Shown: piece after piece, positions 28,101-39,711 of the stretch
Layout: each line of letters starts with the position of its first letter
Numbering within the stretch: the stretch's first letter is position 1
Assembly (NCBI GenBank): GCA_001600635.1
Contig: BCKL01000006.1
Span: 186,001 to 250,000, forward strand
Length of the DNA stretch: 64,000 nucleotides
Source of the DNA: Leucosporidium creatinivorum
Lineage: Eukaryota; Basidiomycota; Microbotryomycetes; Leucosporidiales; Leucosporidiaceae
Reading direction: 5' to 3'
Position numbers and translations under genes: made by a program
Notes under the pieces: model-generated
What the model saw: the letters and a program-made list of their open reading frames with translations, nothing else
Databases searched by the model: none
Told to the model about the DNA's origin: nothing

Positions 28101-28803
28101 GACCTCGAGGTTGGGCTGCATGTCCTTCATGATGGAGGAAGTGACCATGATGACATCCTCGGCAATGTTGGAGAGCTCCTTGATGACCAGGTAGACCATT
28201 TGACGGAGCGCGCTCTACAGCCAGCGAAACGGGAAGCGGTCAGCTCTTCTGTAGCGCTGCAGCGGGCCTGGGGTACAGAGCGAGTGGACTGCTAGCTCGG
28301 CCTTTCTCTATGCAGCTCATCAGCCGTGACCGACGTGTAGGCCGTCCCATCAATCTCACTCCCTCCGAGCCAAGCCACGCGCCCTACTCGCTCGTTACCG
28401 CCTCCCGTCTTCCTCCCAGCGCGTGTAGCTCGATACGAGAGGTAAGCGTAGACTCACATCCTTGTGCTGGAAGAGCTTGGTCACACCAAAGAAGAGGGTG
28501 GTCGCCTCTTGAGTGCCAAACGTCTCGCCGACGCAGAGCAGGTAGACAATCTTGGTCAAGAGGATACGGCACTTGCGCGGGCTGATGGGCGTCTCGTTGA
28601 AGACTCGAGCTTCTTGGATGACCGTCTGTAGTGCAGCAGTAGCGAGGTCAGCGCTCTGTTGCGGCGACAGACAGCGAGTCTTGGGCGCGCAGGCCCATTA
28701 CTCGAGCTGTTGAGGTGCAGAGGGTGTAGGAGGGTAGCCTCACAGTCTTATCCTGGAAGAACTGGCCCACGCCGCTCTCCTCATCCTTCTTGTAAGCCTG
28801 CAT
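25129..28803 (-). CDS. SEC21: Coatomer subunit gamma (COPI coat)
   Basis: Twelve exons (28744-28803, 28458-28625, 28056-28214, 27577-27992, 27378-27511, 27139-27317, 26822-27074, 26408-26752, 26208-26342, 25897-26147, 25424-25832, 25129-25364) close in phase to 914 aa, the usual size. The N-terminal adaptin/HEAT solenoid is clear: [71 protein letters not shown]. The C-terminal appendage carries the YVSFTRE segment and the final [23 protein letters not shown] coats Golgi vesicles for retrograde transport to the ER. The start peptide ([19 protein letters not shown]) matches the family's short acidic N-terminus, though shorter than in animals. Confidence 0.97.
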
Positions 28804-29246
28804 GAGGGGCGAGCGGGGGAGAGCTTGAGAAGCGTCGACGTGCCGGAGGGTCTGAGTTGCTGTGTAGAGGGAAGTGGGCGCTCGAGGCGGGAGAGGAGAC
28901 GAAGACGAGTCGAACGGGCGCTCTGAAGCGCTACAAAAAGTGCTGACGAGGTGAGGGGTCCGAGTAGGCGAGATGCGGGTGAGAGAGACCTGCGCCGCGT
29001 GTCCTCGAAGGTTGACCCTCAGCTGTGAAGAGCGATATCATGCAGTAGAGCGGTGTGAGATGGTGCAGTACAGCTTCGCACTGTTTTAGAGCTCTCGAAA
29101 TTCGCCGCTGCTCGCGAGTGTACTACAGAAGCCGTCGAAGCTGCTTCGCAGTCATCGCCGAGCTGGCTGCTCTCGAACGGCTGAGCCTTGCTAAGTCACT
29201 CCAGTCATACGAGTACCCCTCTACCTCACTAAGCATACAGCTCTTT
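28804..29246. other. Promoter of the coatomer gene and 3' UTR of the transporter gene
   Basis: About 440 nt between two minus-strand genes. No open frame of interest and no TATA-like element that I can support. Confidence 0.5.
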
Positions 29247-31178
29247 CTACACTCTATCACCAACCACCCTCTTCGTGCCCGCCTCCTCCTCCTTCTGAGC
29301 CTGCTTGCCCCTCGCGACGACCTCCATCTCGATAGACTCGGGCTTTTGCACGAGGAAGTAGACCAGCAGACCGACAATGATGAGGGGGTAGGCGATGAAC
29401 TGCATGATTGGAGGGAAGAGTAGATCAGCCGCTGGACGTCTGAGGAGAGCGCCTGGCCCAAGCGGAGCAAGGACTGCTCGGAGCTCGCGCGAGGGTCGAT
29501 TGCGGGTGAAAGGAAAGCAAACGCACGTAAAGGAAGTAAGGAGCATAGTGGTACAGTCCGAGGCCAAAACACAAGCCATAGAAGTTGGACGTCATGATGC
29601 TACTCGGCGCAAGAAGTCAGCTTCCGCTCTCCCATTCCAACCGCCGTCGCCGACCTCCTCTAGTCGTAGAGCTTCAGCACTTACCTGAGATTGTAAAAAG
29701 GGCTCGAGCTGAGCCTGAACAGAATCGGTGCGCAAGAGTACAAAAACAACATGGCACAGGTGTAGGCGATGAGAAGCCCGATAGTCTTGCCCGACCAGAC
29801 GGCGGTGAGGTAAAGGTCGTGCTTGAGGGCGGCTCCTTGAGTGGCGTTGATCAAGGTGCCCCAAAAGCCGATCTGTCCGACGACCTGTATGTAGAGCGTC
29901 GATCAGCGACAATGGGATGCCGACTCGCGAACTCACCTCGTAAAGAGGCCGCTCGCGCACGAAACGCTCTTCGGTGGCATTGCTGAGACCATACCCGGTG
30001 GCACCAATGAGCATCAAGATATCTCCCAGCACGCGGTTGTTCGCGGGATAGTTCTGCGACGAACGACGCGTCAGCTTCCCGTCGCCGAGCTTTCAAACGA
30101 CTGAGCTCACCTTGTCAGTCGTCCAGTCGCTGACGACGATGAGAGCGAGACCGGTGATACAAATGAGTGCGCCGAGGATTTGACTCCAATGGTACCGAGC
30201 ACGGGTGAGGAAGAACGCGAAGACCATGCAAGCAGGCGTCGACCTTGGGACGGCGCGAAGGGTCAGCAGGGGTCGCCGCGCTCTTGACTGGCCGGAGACA
30301 CACCATGCATTAAGCATCATACAGCTGAGCAAATCGGTGTAGCCGTAAGCCTCCGGAGAGCCACATCAGCGCCCGCCGAGGAGAAGAAGCGATCGCCGAA
30401 ATGACTGCTCACCTTGATGACGAGGAAGTTGGCCTATAGGAGAACGGCGAGAGTCAGCCTTGGGAAGCAAATTACCGCTACTTGAACTCACCTCGACGTC
30501 GATAGCAGCCAATAGGACGTATTTCCAGGCGTCGGTCTTGAGCATCCGAGCCCAAGCCCCGAAGCCATAGCGGTACATCGTGTAAGGGGTGCTGAGTACG
30601 AGATAGGTTGGCTTTGAGACATATCAGTCGACGTGCCACTCACTACAACAGGTTGAGGGTAAAGTACTGTCGAAGGGCTCGGGTCAGCGCTTCGCCGAGC
30701 AGTCTCAAGCGCCGAAAACGTACAAAGAATAAAGACTGCGAGCAGGGAATGGCCCAGCCGCTCTGTCCGAGTTCAGTGGTGATTACTGATGTGGAGGTCA
30801 GGGAGAATGACAGTAGCTGGCCGAGCAGAACGCAGGCCCTGCGAAGGAGGATGAGATTCAGCTTCGGTCGAGGGCTCTGCTAAGCAACAGCAGCAGCAAG
30901 CAGAAGTTAAAAGCGTACATGAACCTCTTCGTCAGGACATCTCGCATCCTACGCCCCAAGCTGGCCGAGAACCCCGTCCACCCCTCTCGCCAGACGATCG
31001 GATCCTTCTGCAGCGTCTCCCTGTCCCTTCCCAAGAAAACATCAACCGCTGATCGCTTTCGCGTATGCTTCTCCTCCTTCCCCTGCTCCCCTCCGAGCAC
31101 AGGCGAGGTTTTGAGCTCGAGCGACTCGGATCGGCTGGGCGAAGACGGAGCAGGTTGCTTAGCGGGAGAGGAGGCCAT
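29247..31178 (-). CDS. SLC35F-type (DUF914) solute transporter
   Basis: Eleven exons (30919-31178, 30724-30838, 30644-30666, 30492-30591, 30413-30433, 30304-30350, 30111-30243, 29937-30053, 29685-29884, 29527-29599, 29247-29399) join in phase to 413 aa. Three are tiny (23, 21 and 47 nt). After an ~85-residue polar N-terminus come about ten hydrophobic segments, including GQLLSFSLTSTSVITTEL, WKYVLLAAIDVEANFLVIKA, GALICITGLALIVVSD and IAYPLIIVGLLVYFLV. The sequences around TELGQSGWAIPCSQS, YGYTDLLSCMML and GATGYGLSNATEERFV are typical of the SLC35F1/F2 branch of the drug/metabolite transporter superfamily. The substrate is unknown. The C-terminus is a charged cytosolic tail. Confidence 0.92.
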
Positions 31179-31574
31179 CGTGTTGTTGAGTAGGTGTAGG
31201 GAGGCTTCTGAGGTAGAACGACAACCAGAAGCTTAGGCGCTGTCGAGCGAGGTTGTTGTGGCAGCGGGGAGAGCCGTCCTTTTTCGATTGCCAAGGAAAT
31301 GGCCAACTGGCGGAGCTATTCGCTGATACTTGTCGAGCAGGTCGACGTACGAGTGCAGAGATCAGAGCAGAGATCAGAATCAATCGGAAGGAGCAGCTAG
31401 ACAGCTCTGTAGATGACAGGGTGACTTTTCTACCCTGCGCCGAAATCATCGCCGAGCCGCTCTCCGATGCGCTGCCGCTGTACGAGATGGTTGCAGGAAT
31501 ACTACACACGCTAAGCCAGGCCGAAGAAATTATAACTATGCACAAGAAACAGTCGAAGACACATTAAACCCGCT
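31179..31574. other. Short intergenic spacer
   Basis: About 395 nt between two minus-strand genes: the promoter of the SLC35F-type gene and 3' UTR of the SAP gene. Nothing else seen. Confidence 0.5.
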
Positions 31575-33756
31575 TCAAGCCCTGCCGAACAGCCCAGCTC
31601 CCCACGACGGCTTCCTGGGACTCTCCTCTCCTACATCCTCAAATCTCGAGCCCTCCAGCACATCATCATCTCCGAACATCTCTCGCTCCGATCCATACAG
31701 CGTCTTGGCGGCGGGAGGCGTAGGCGGGATGGGGATCCTCTTGTTGGAGAGGTCGTGGCCGAAGAGCTGCTTGCGAGCGGCAGAGGCGGGAGTACCGTGG
31801 ACTGACTTGCTGGTGCGAGCGACGAATGGTGAGACGATGGGGAATGGAAGCGAGGCCATGGGGAGCGACTTGCGGGCGCCAGAGGGAGCGGGCGAATGTG
31901 GAGGGAGGGATGCGCCGAAGGAAAAGAAGGAAGGATCCGATGTGGCGGGTGCGGCGGAGGTGGAGAGGGGGACGGGAGGCTCGTCGCCAGTCTTGGTCTG
32001 GACGACAAAGTCTCGGCATCCTGCAACGAATGAGGAGGCTCCCTCGTCGAGCATCTGCGATGTCTCCTCAAACGACGTCTCGCCATCCTCGGCGCTGGCG
32101 AAAGTCGAGTCGGCGGCGCCGTCCTCTCCATGGTCAACGACGGAGCCGTTGCTGACGCGCATCCTCTTGCGAATGTGTCCTCCTTCCCTTGACGCCGAGG
32201 TAATCACGCCGGCCAAGCTGTTGACCGGTGCGGATGGCGGGCTCCTCACAGCCTCGACGGCGACCGAGATGTCGCTAGCGTCACTGCAGCGCGCATGTTT
32301 GCCAATAGAGAAGGCGGTAGGCCTCGCCGGGCTCTCGCGCTGCACCTCTGCAGGCGATCCACGGCCTCGAGGCGAGCGAGCGGGCGAAGCGTGAGCGACC
32401 ATGTGGGAGGGAAGGGCGAGGGCGGAGAGGTTGCTGTTGGAGGGAAGTTTGCGAGGAGACCGACGAGTCGAGGCGGGAGTGATGACGGGGCTGGCGTTGC
32501 GAGGAGCGGGAGCGGGTGCAGGAGAGCCGAGGCGCGATGAGGTCGGGCTTGAGAAGGAGGCGAGAGTCTGGATGGGGGGAGCGTCGGAAAAGGTGGGACT
32601 GGCTTGAAGTTGAGCTTGCTGCTCGAGAGCAATGGGCGTAGTCGGGCGCGGGGAAGGAGGGGCGGCGGTTTGAGCATCCCGAGCCTCGAGGGCTGCGACG
32701 CGGCTCGAGACGTCCGAGCGGAGGGACGTAATAGCCTGCTCGAAGTCCCCCTTCCACGACTCGGTCGACTGCACCTGCGCCTCGAACTTGGTGACGAGCG
32801 CCTTGATCGCCTCGTCCTCGGCGACATTGGTGGGTGCCGGAAGCAACGCCTTGAGCTCGGCGATCTGGTCGACGACTGAGTTGACGCGCTGATCAAACGA
32901 TGTGGAGATCTCCAAACGGAACTCGGCGATCTTGGAGTCGACGATGGAGAGGACCTCCGACTTCTGCAGAGCAGGGGAGCGAGGGGGTGAAGGGGTGGGG
33001 AGAGCGGCCACGGTCGTCTCGAGCTTGCCGAGGGCCGAACGTGCGGTGGTGAGCTCGGCTTGAAGAGTCCTGACGGTAGAGAGGAGGGTAGCGATGGTAG
33101 CTTTCGTGGCAGGCGAGGTGGCGTAACCTGCGAGAGGATCCGGTTCAGTGAACCGAAGCGAGGGGGCGAAGGGCGAAATGCTCAAACTCACCTCGCGATT
33201 CGGGTGCAGGAGTGGCACTCTCGGCAGGAGGTGCGTCTACCCCTTTCGCCTTGATTGCTTTGGGTGCAGCCGACGCCGTCTTCCTCGAAGCGACCTTGAC
33301 GGGAGCCGGGACCTCGAGCCTCATCTCGTCCTCCTCGTCGAGCTCGTCCACCTCGTCGGCTGCAGGCGAGGGAGCAGTAGATATAGCTTTGGCTTTGCCC
33401 TTCGACTTGGCCTGTAGAGCGATGGTGGAGGCGGCGACGGCGCTCTTCTTTCCCTTCGTCGTTTTGGCCGATGCTGGGGCTTCCTCGACGGTCTCGGTGC
33501 TGCAAAATGTAATGAACAGTCAGTACATACTCTATGAGCTAGCCGCATGGTCGCGGCTGTTAGGCAACGCACAGATCGAAATGTTTGATGACGGCGAGGA
33601 GAAGCGCTTCCGTCTTGCCGTTGGCCTTCTCGCCAATCTCCTACACGAGTCAAGCAATCAGTAGCTGCTATAGTCGCGTAGCCATCCCTCGCGTACCTTG
33701 CAGAGAGCCTGTAGCTCGGGGCGTTTCATCGCCTTGACTTGAGCGAGCGTCGGCAT
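31575..33756 (-). CDS. SAP-domain protein with coiled coil
   Basis: Four exons (33697-33756, 33573-33640, 33192-33499, 31575-33127) give 662 aa. Residues 3-42 (LAQVKAMKRPELQALCKE, then IGEKANGKTEALLAVIKHF) form a clear SAP helix-extension-helix motif, a DNA- or chromatin-binding fold. A basic/acidic linker follows. Residues ~150-330 are predicted coiled coil (heptad-like TIATLLSTVRTLQAEL, FDQRVNSVVDQIAELKALL). The remainder is disordered, Ser/Pro-rich, with short repeated SPR motifs that could be phosphorylation sites and a basic GHIRKRMRV patch. Nuclear localisation is likely. I do not recognise an orthologue with a known role. Confidence 0.85.
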
Positions 33757-35311
33757 GTTTGGTGAGGGAGAAAGAGCGAGCAGAGTCTGGTGAGGTGTAC
33801 TGAGGTGGTAAAAGGTGTCCTCGAGGTACTGGAAGCGCGCGGTGAGGTGGTGGTGAAGGCGAGCTGAGACGGAGGAGAGCAAGCTGGACTGGATCGCTCT
33901 CGTCGAGCTTGCGGCTCACGTGATCTCAATCTCCTCTCGCCGAGATTGGGCATCGCAAAGCTGTTGACACACAAGCTACACATCAATCTGGAATAGATAC
34001 GCAAAAGCCCTACACCGCCCCAGCCTGCTGCACCTCGGTCGAATCTCCTCCATCCTCGGCCTGCTCTCCCTGCTCCACTTCAAGTCCGGGCCTCTCCACT
34101 CGAAGGCCTTCAGATGAACCATTGCAGCAGGTCAGCTCGGATATCGATCTACCAACCGACTCTACTTCTCCAACTCTTACCCTGGACGTTCTTGGCGCTG
34201 CCTGTCCATCACCGAACCTCTCTTTCCTCAAGTGCGGTGCAGGACCAGCCTCTGAAGCATCTACCGCCTGTCTCAGATACTCTGCCACACCCTCTACCCC
34301 TTCCGCAACTCTCACTGGTCGAAAGGACCGTCGTTTGAGCCAAGAGCCGAAGCTCGGCGAGGAGATCTACACCTCTTGTAGGCCGTGAACTTCGTCGAGC
34401 TACGCTGACTAGCGGAGGTGTGAGCTGAGATACCCCTTGGGGGAACACTGCAGCCTTTGTGACCTCACAACTCGCAAGCGCGGCGTACAGGAGCGTTGGG
34501 CGTTGGGCGTTGCTCGGCGGAGTTGGCGCTGGACTGCGTGAGGGAAGGACGAGACGCGACGCTATTGAACCTGGGCGTAAGCCTACAGTACTTCCTATAG
34601 CCTCTAAAGGGAGCAGGGCTGTGGCCTTTCGGCACCTGCAGATGGGTGATCTTCTCGGCTTTGCAGCGCCGAACGAACTGGCCTCGGCGCTCTTTGCCTT
34701 GCTGCTTGGCTTCCGGATCTCGGCGCCTCACCAACGCTCGCCTCGGTTCCCATTCCTCGACTTTGCAGCATGGTCGCCGCTGCGCCAGCGAAAGCATGTC
34801 CAGCACCTCGGGCCACCTTCAAATCCGCGGGCGACGAGAAGACGGGGAGGGCTCCAAGAACCTCGGCGCCCGGGCGAGAGTTTCGCAAGACTCGTCGGTT
34901 GACAAGTTAACCTCACGAAGATGTTGAGTGATCACCATGCTGTTGGTGAGCAACGGCAGGCTTTCCCGGTCGTTGGCAGAGGGCAAGAGCAGGGAGAAGG
35001 AGGACAATGAGGAGTGGTCTCTGCTCGGTCGGCTGCTTGCTCTGCCCAGCGCATTCGTATGGCTGCGTCTATCTCATGCTCCCCATCATTTACCACGCTC
35101 TCTCGTGCGGCGTGAGCCCCGCGGCTTGGTGACCTCCGCTCTTGGAACCTCGCCTGAGGCGACAAGGTCGCGAAGGCCGAACTCTTCGAACTTCGCTAAA
35201 GACCTGTTGGATGACAGGTCTAACGCAGCTGCAGGCTGGGCAGGCTTGCAAATGATTGAGACTCTCTCTCTCTCACCACTTCTTGACCACATCACCTTGC
35301 ACCAGCGCTAG
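33757..35311. other. Long intergenic region, no convincing gene
   Basis: About 1.55 kb between divergent genes. Minus-strand 34010-34315 and plus-strand 34122-34388 both give ~90-100-aa open frames overlapping each other. Neither has a convincing start, splice pattern or motif. The plus strand from 35200 (ctctctctct) begins the leader of the 35312 gene. Confidence 0.45.
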
Positions 35312-37265
35312 ATGCGACCCCCGAGCCTTCGCCGAAGGAGACGGCCACCAGCCCCGCCCCTTCTCGCCGCAGTTCTCGCCTTTGCGTTTCTCTCCAGCTT
35401 CGTCAACACTCAGCAGCTTTGCTCAAACCCATCCTACCCCACCCTGTCCAACAATCTCTGCTGCGCTCCAACACCCGCAGGCTGCACCCTCACTGCTGGC
35501 TCGGTCGGGACCACTCCGGACCCAGCCAAGAACTCGTTCGTTTGCGCTTATGGCGCCGCGGGGACGTACACCCTTGCCGTACCCTCCTCCACCACTCTCG
35601 CCGTGGATGTCATCGGAGGCAACGGACAAGACGGACCACTACTCTCTGGTGTGCTGGCGTCTACTGGAGGAGCAGGAGGACGGATAACGGGGTACATTAA
35701 CTCGGGAACGACATACACTGCAGGGATGACGATCATGGTGGGCGCTGGAAGTGAGTACGGTCAGCAGGGAAGACCGAGCGCCGAGCTGATTAAGTCTCGG
35801 TCGTCATTACTAGCCGCAAGTGGTGCTCTGTTGGCTGGCGCCGGAGGAGGTGAGTCGTTATCTTTGGTGTTGCAGGATGTGAGTGAGGGAGCTGACATCT
35901 CCTCCTGCTTACAGGTTTCTCGTATGCTGTGCTCGGCCTCAGCGCCCACACGAGACTTGCTGACCCCTCCGACCTCTTCGCAGATCGATAGGGACATGCG
36001 CAACGCTCTCTTCAACCTCGACGTGCCCACAGATTGTGGTACGTCCCTGTCTCTTCTTTGACGATCCCTTTGGCGCTGCTCGGACCTGCTCCGAGTCCCC
36101 GTAAGTGAATCTGGTCGCTCACTCGGCGCACCTCCTACAGGCAGGCGGCGGAGGTGGTGGAGGAACAATTCTTGCAGTCGGAGGTCGAGGTGGCTTCCCT
36201 TCCTCTTCTTCCCCTTCTCCTGCTTTTCCAGCAACGGCCGGAGGAGGACTCGGCTCAGGCGCGTTTGGCTCGTCGACCTCTATGTCAGGGGCTATCCCAT
36301 CAGGTGCGCGAGTCTCGCCAGTCTCTTACCATATCTGTGGAGCTGACCGTCTCGAACTACAGGCCTCGCTGGCGCAGGATCAGGAGGAGGAGGTCGAAAA
36401 GGAGGAGGAGCAGGTGTTGCCGTTCCGCTTGTCGGGCTTGGCTCGGGAGGAGGAGGTACCAGCTTCTCAACCTATCCCATTGTGACCGTAGCTACTGGTC
36501 TTCGCGATGCGGGAACCGGCACAAAGACCAGCGGGCCCTCGGTTTCGGTCAGGTTCGTCCGCCGAGTTTTCTCGGCCTTCCTCACTCGCTCACTTCTCGC
36601 CTTTACAGCTTCACTGCCGATTGCATGGCACCAGTCATGTCTGGTCGCGCTCGACAGAAGCGCCAGGAGGAGATCAAAAAGGCCGAGAAGGCTCTGCTCG
36701 TGAGTGAATGGCCTTTGAGGCGACTGTCGCTTTCGCCGAGGCTGACCTCCTCGCTCGCAGGCTGTCATGCCATGCCCTCCGGATCAGCGGGCTTGCGCCT
36801 TCCCGAGTGGAGAGTGGGAGTGTGTAGAGTTTGGCGAGCTGCGTTCATGGTGAGCCTGGTCTCGCCGTTCTTCGACCGAGCTTTCGCTGACCTCTCGTCT
36901 GGACAGCGGCGGCTGCGTCCGAGATCATACGGGAGTCGACTGCTTGGCCCTGCCCGGCGTGGGAAATATTCAGTGCTTCCAAGACGAGTGCATCGCCTGT
37001 GAGTTGGCTTCTTCAGCCGTTGTTTCGCCCGCCGAAGCTGAACCTCGGCTCTGCAGCCTCTTGCCTCTCCGGGTACACATTGACGGGCCACGGCAAGTGC
37101 TTGAAGCTCCCCAGCGCAGCTCACAAGCTCGGAGGCGGAACGACGACCGGCAAGAAGAAGAAGAGCGGCAAGAAGAAGAAGAAGAAGAAAGCGAGCGCCG
37201 AAGGGGGCTCGAAGACGGCGACGGGAGCCGCGGGTCAGGCGAGCAAGCAGGTGACTCTTCAGTAG
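35312..37265 (+). CDS. Secreted glycine-rich protein with a CPL1-like cysteine domain
   Basis: Ten exons (35312-35750, 35814-35849, 35917-35930, 35984-36038, 36145-36303, 36363-36552, 36609-36699, 36761-36849, 36907-36998, 37057-37265) close in phase to 457 aa. An N-terminal signal peptide (LLAAVLAFAFLSSFV) follows an Arg-rich start. Residues ~35-310 are Gly/Ser/Thr-rich with a few Cys. Residues ~335-410 carry ten Cys in the pattern of the basidiomycete CPL1/priA domain (RACAFPSGEWECVEF, SCGGCV, GVDC, IQCFQDEC, SGYT). CPL1 in Cryptococcus is a secreted virulence factor; the role here is unknown. The last ~50 residues hold Lys runs, unusual for a secreted protein. The 35931 (GTGCTC) and 36553 (GTTCGT) donors and the acceptor at 36144 are weak, so exons 3-5 are less sure. 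Confidence 0.82.
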
Positions 37266-37419
37266 CAAGCACTTAGAGAGTAGGTTTAGATTCGTTGCTG
37301 TACCCTGTTGTAGTTATCACCTTAGACGACTGGGCTGTAACTCGACGAGTTCGCCTTTCCTCTCCCGCGCACTCGCTCCTTCGCACACACCGAGCGATAG
37401 CTTCTCCAACTCGCATCAT

Positions 37420-39489
37420 CTATTTCACGCCGTCCAGCAGCCCTTGACAGCACGCTTCTACATCCGCCACCTCCTTCGGCGCATCGACGCTGAGTATAGT
37501 TGGGTGCTCGGCGCCGACGAGAATGTCGTCCTCGACCCTCACGCTGAGGTTGTGGAACTCCTTGGGGAAGTTGGAATGAAGAGGGACAAAGATGCCGGGC
37601 TCGATGGTCTGAGAGGTAGAGACGGTCAGCAGCGAGTTCAAAACGAGCCGGGCGAGACTACGAACGATGACCATTCCGGCCTTGATGCTGCAGAAGGAGG
37701 AGAAGGTCAGCTCGACGCAAAACGGTGAGCAGCGGAAGGAACTCACTTCTCGGCCCGACTAAAGCCCGGTGTATCATGCAAGTCAATCCCCAGCGGATGG
37801 GTCAAGAAGTGCGGATAGATTGTCCGCTCGAGGTCGCCTCCCTTCATCTGAAAGCCGAGGTTCACCAGTTCGACCCTCATCACATCCACACTTCTGCGAT
37901 GCAACCGCTCCATCGACACTCCCGCCTCCTCCGTACACAGCTCAATGCAGGCCTTCTGCACATTGAGCACCGCCTGGTACAAGTCTCGCTGCGCCGACGA
38001 GAACTTGCCCGAGATGGGAAAGGTGCGAGTGATGTCGCTGGCGTAGCCTCCCCACTCGCAGCCTGCGTCGAGGACGACGAGCTCGCCGTCTTTGAGTGGT
38101 AGCCGATTGGAGATGTAGTGGATGGTGAGGGAGGAGGGACCGCTGGCGCAGACGGGAACGTAGGCGGGTCGGTCGGAGCCGGCGAGTGATGTCGTGTATT
38201 CGAAGTGGGAGACGAGGGAGTGTTCTGTCCGACGCGAGACGGAGGTCGGCTCGCAGAAGCGCATGACCTGTGCCGAAAAGATGCGTGAGCGAGGGCGATG
38301 AGAGCGACGAGAGGATTCGGAGCTCACCTTGGCGTGAGCGTCGCTGCTGATGTCGGCTGCTCGGCGAAGGACCTTGATCTCGGCAGGACTCTTGATCAAT
38401 CGCAGCTTCTCAATCTCCCTCGAGGCGCTCTTGACCTGCCTCCCTGAGCTTGTGAGGAGAGCAGCTACCTCGTCGGCGTCGTTGAGGGAGCGGCCGTTGG
38501 GGACGAGGAAGTCGAATAGGGAGGTCTTAGGTTTTGGGCGAAGGCGCGAGGAGGATGGCACGCCTTCAAAGTCGACGTAGATGGGTTGGAGTGACGGCCG
38601 AGAGATGGCGGCGCCGGAGTTGAGAATCGACTTGAGCCGAGGAGCGAGCATGGAAATGTCGGTGGCCTGTGGATGGACGAGAGTCGGTGATGGATCACAT
38701 AGAGAGTAGACTCGAGCCATCACGTACATCGTCTGCCCCGAAGACGTCGATAGCACCTTCCCGCCCCGAGCGAGCGCCGTTCCAGATCTCATCCGTGTTG
38801 TCCTTGCTTCGCACAAACATGGTCATCTTGTACCCTCGTAGCGTGCTGATCTTCTCTGTAGTGTCGAGGCCATCAGCGTCTCTCTGAGATGCGGGACGAG
38901 ATTCACTCACCGAGAACGAGGACCGAGTCGGGCTCCTCGAAGCCAGTGAGATACCTGTAGGAGCAGAGCGGTCAGTAGAGCAGGAGAGCATTCCTGTGGG
39001 AGACAACTAGCCAGAAGTTCGACTCTTGACGGAACTTGTAGCTGTAGAAGGCAACATCAGCTCCCGTCTTGCTTCGTCGCGTCTCCAGCCCGAGGCGGTC
39101 AAATGCTGCCTGCGAGCTCGGGTACAGCCTCCAAGCTACAGCAGCAGGACTCACAAGATCTTCCCACTAGCATACTTTAGCCGCCCACCTGCTACAATGA
39201 CTACAGCTCCCTCCTCCAGGCCGTCCATGAGCCGCTTCCTCCGCTGCTCGTACTCGTCGGCCGAGATGCCTCGTGTGAGCTCGCCGGGAGCCAGGAGATG
39301 TGGATGAGTTGAAGGAAGCGGCTGGCCAAAGCCGGGCGTTGACGGCTCTCGTACAGGGGAGAGAGGATGGGCGAGAGGAGCCGAGGAAAGGCAGCGCGAC
39401 GAGGCAGCTGTTGATCGAGCGAGCAGCCGTGGTGTAGATGTGGGTCGTGCAGCGGTTCGAGGCAGCAGCCCAGTTGTCCTCGGCCGCAT
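37420..39489 (-). CDS. ICP55: Mitochondrial intermediate-cleaving peptidase (aminopeptidase P family)
   Basis: Eight exons (39155-39489, 39012-39041, 38911-38954, 38728-38855, 38328-38666, 37747-38267, 37666-37687, 37420-37608) close in phase to 535 aa. The N-terminus is an Arg/Ser/Thr-rich presequence (MRPRTTGLLPRTAARPTS). The ICP55 hallmark FGQPLPSTHPHLLAPGELTRGI is followed by KYASGKIFYKFRQESNFWYLTGFEEPDS. Metal ligands of the pita-bread fold are present: Asp in VVLDAG and ASDITRTF, His in THPLGIDLHD, Glu in TIEPGIFVP and VRVEDDIL. Family knowledge: it removes a destabilising residue after MPP cleavage, in the mitochondrial matrix. The intron at 38955-39011 must start with GC (GCTAGT) to keep phase, and that at 37609-37665 with GTTCGT. 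Confidence 0.95.
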
Positions 39490-39711
39490 TTTGGAGATGA
39501 TCAGCGATTCGAGATGGAGGACAGAGTCAAGAAGCGAAGTGCTGGTCTCCCTCGTACATCTCACCTCGTCCAGCTCATCTCGACTTCGCGGCTTGTCTAG
39601 CACTCCAAACAGCTCCTACGACCCGTCCGAGTCTACCGCAACAGCTTCGACCCGCCCCCATCTTTCCCTCGCTTCTCCCTCTCCTCTCTCTCTCTCTCAT
39701 TCTCGCGCAGG
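39490..39711. promoter_or_regulatory. Shared divergent promoter, ICP55 and TAD2
   Basis: Only 222 nt separate the two divergent start codons, so both core promoters must lie here. The plus strand from 39640 is C/T-rich (repeated ctctctct). No TATA box seen. Confidence 0.6.

Noticed and set aside
33140-33160. Short inverted repeat (ggttcagtgaacc) as a regulatory palindrome
   Set aside because: It lies in the intron of the SAP gene where the CTGAAC part serves as branch point; a single small palindrome is expected by chance.
34010-34388. Overlapping ~100-aa frames on both strands
   Set aside because: Neither has a supported start codon, splice sites or motif. Both being open is expected from the base composition.
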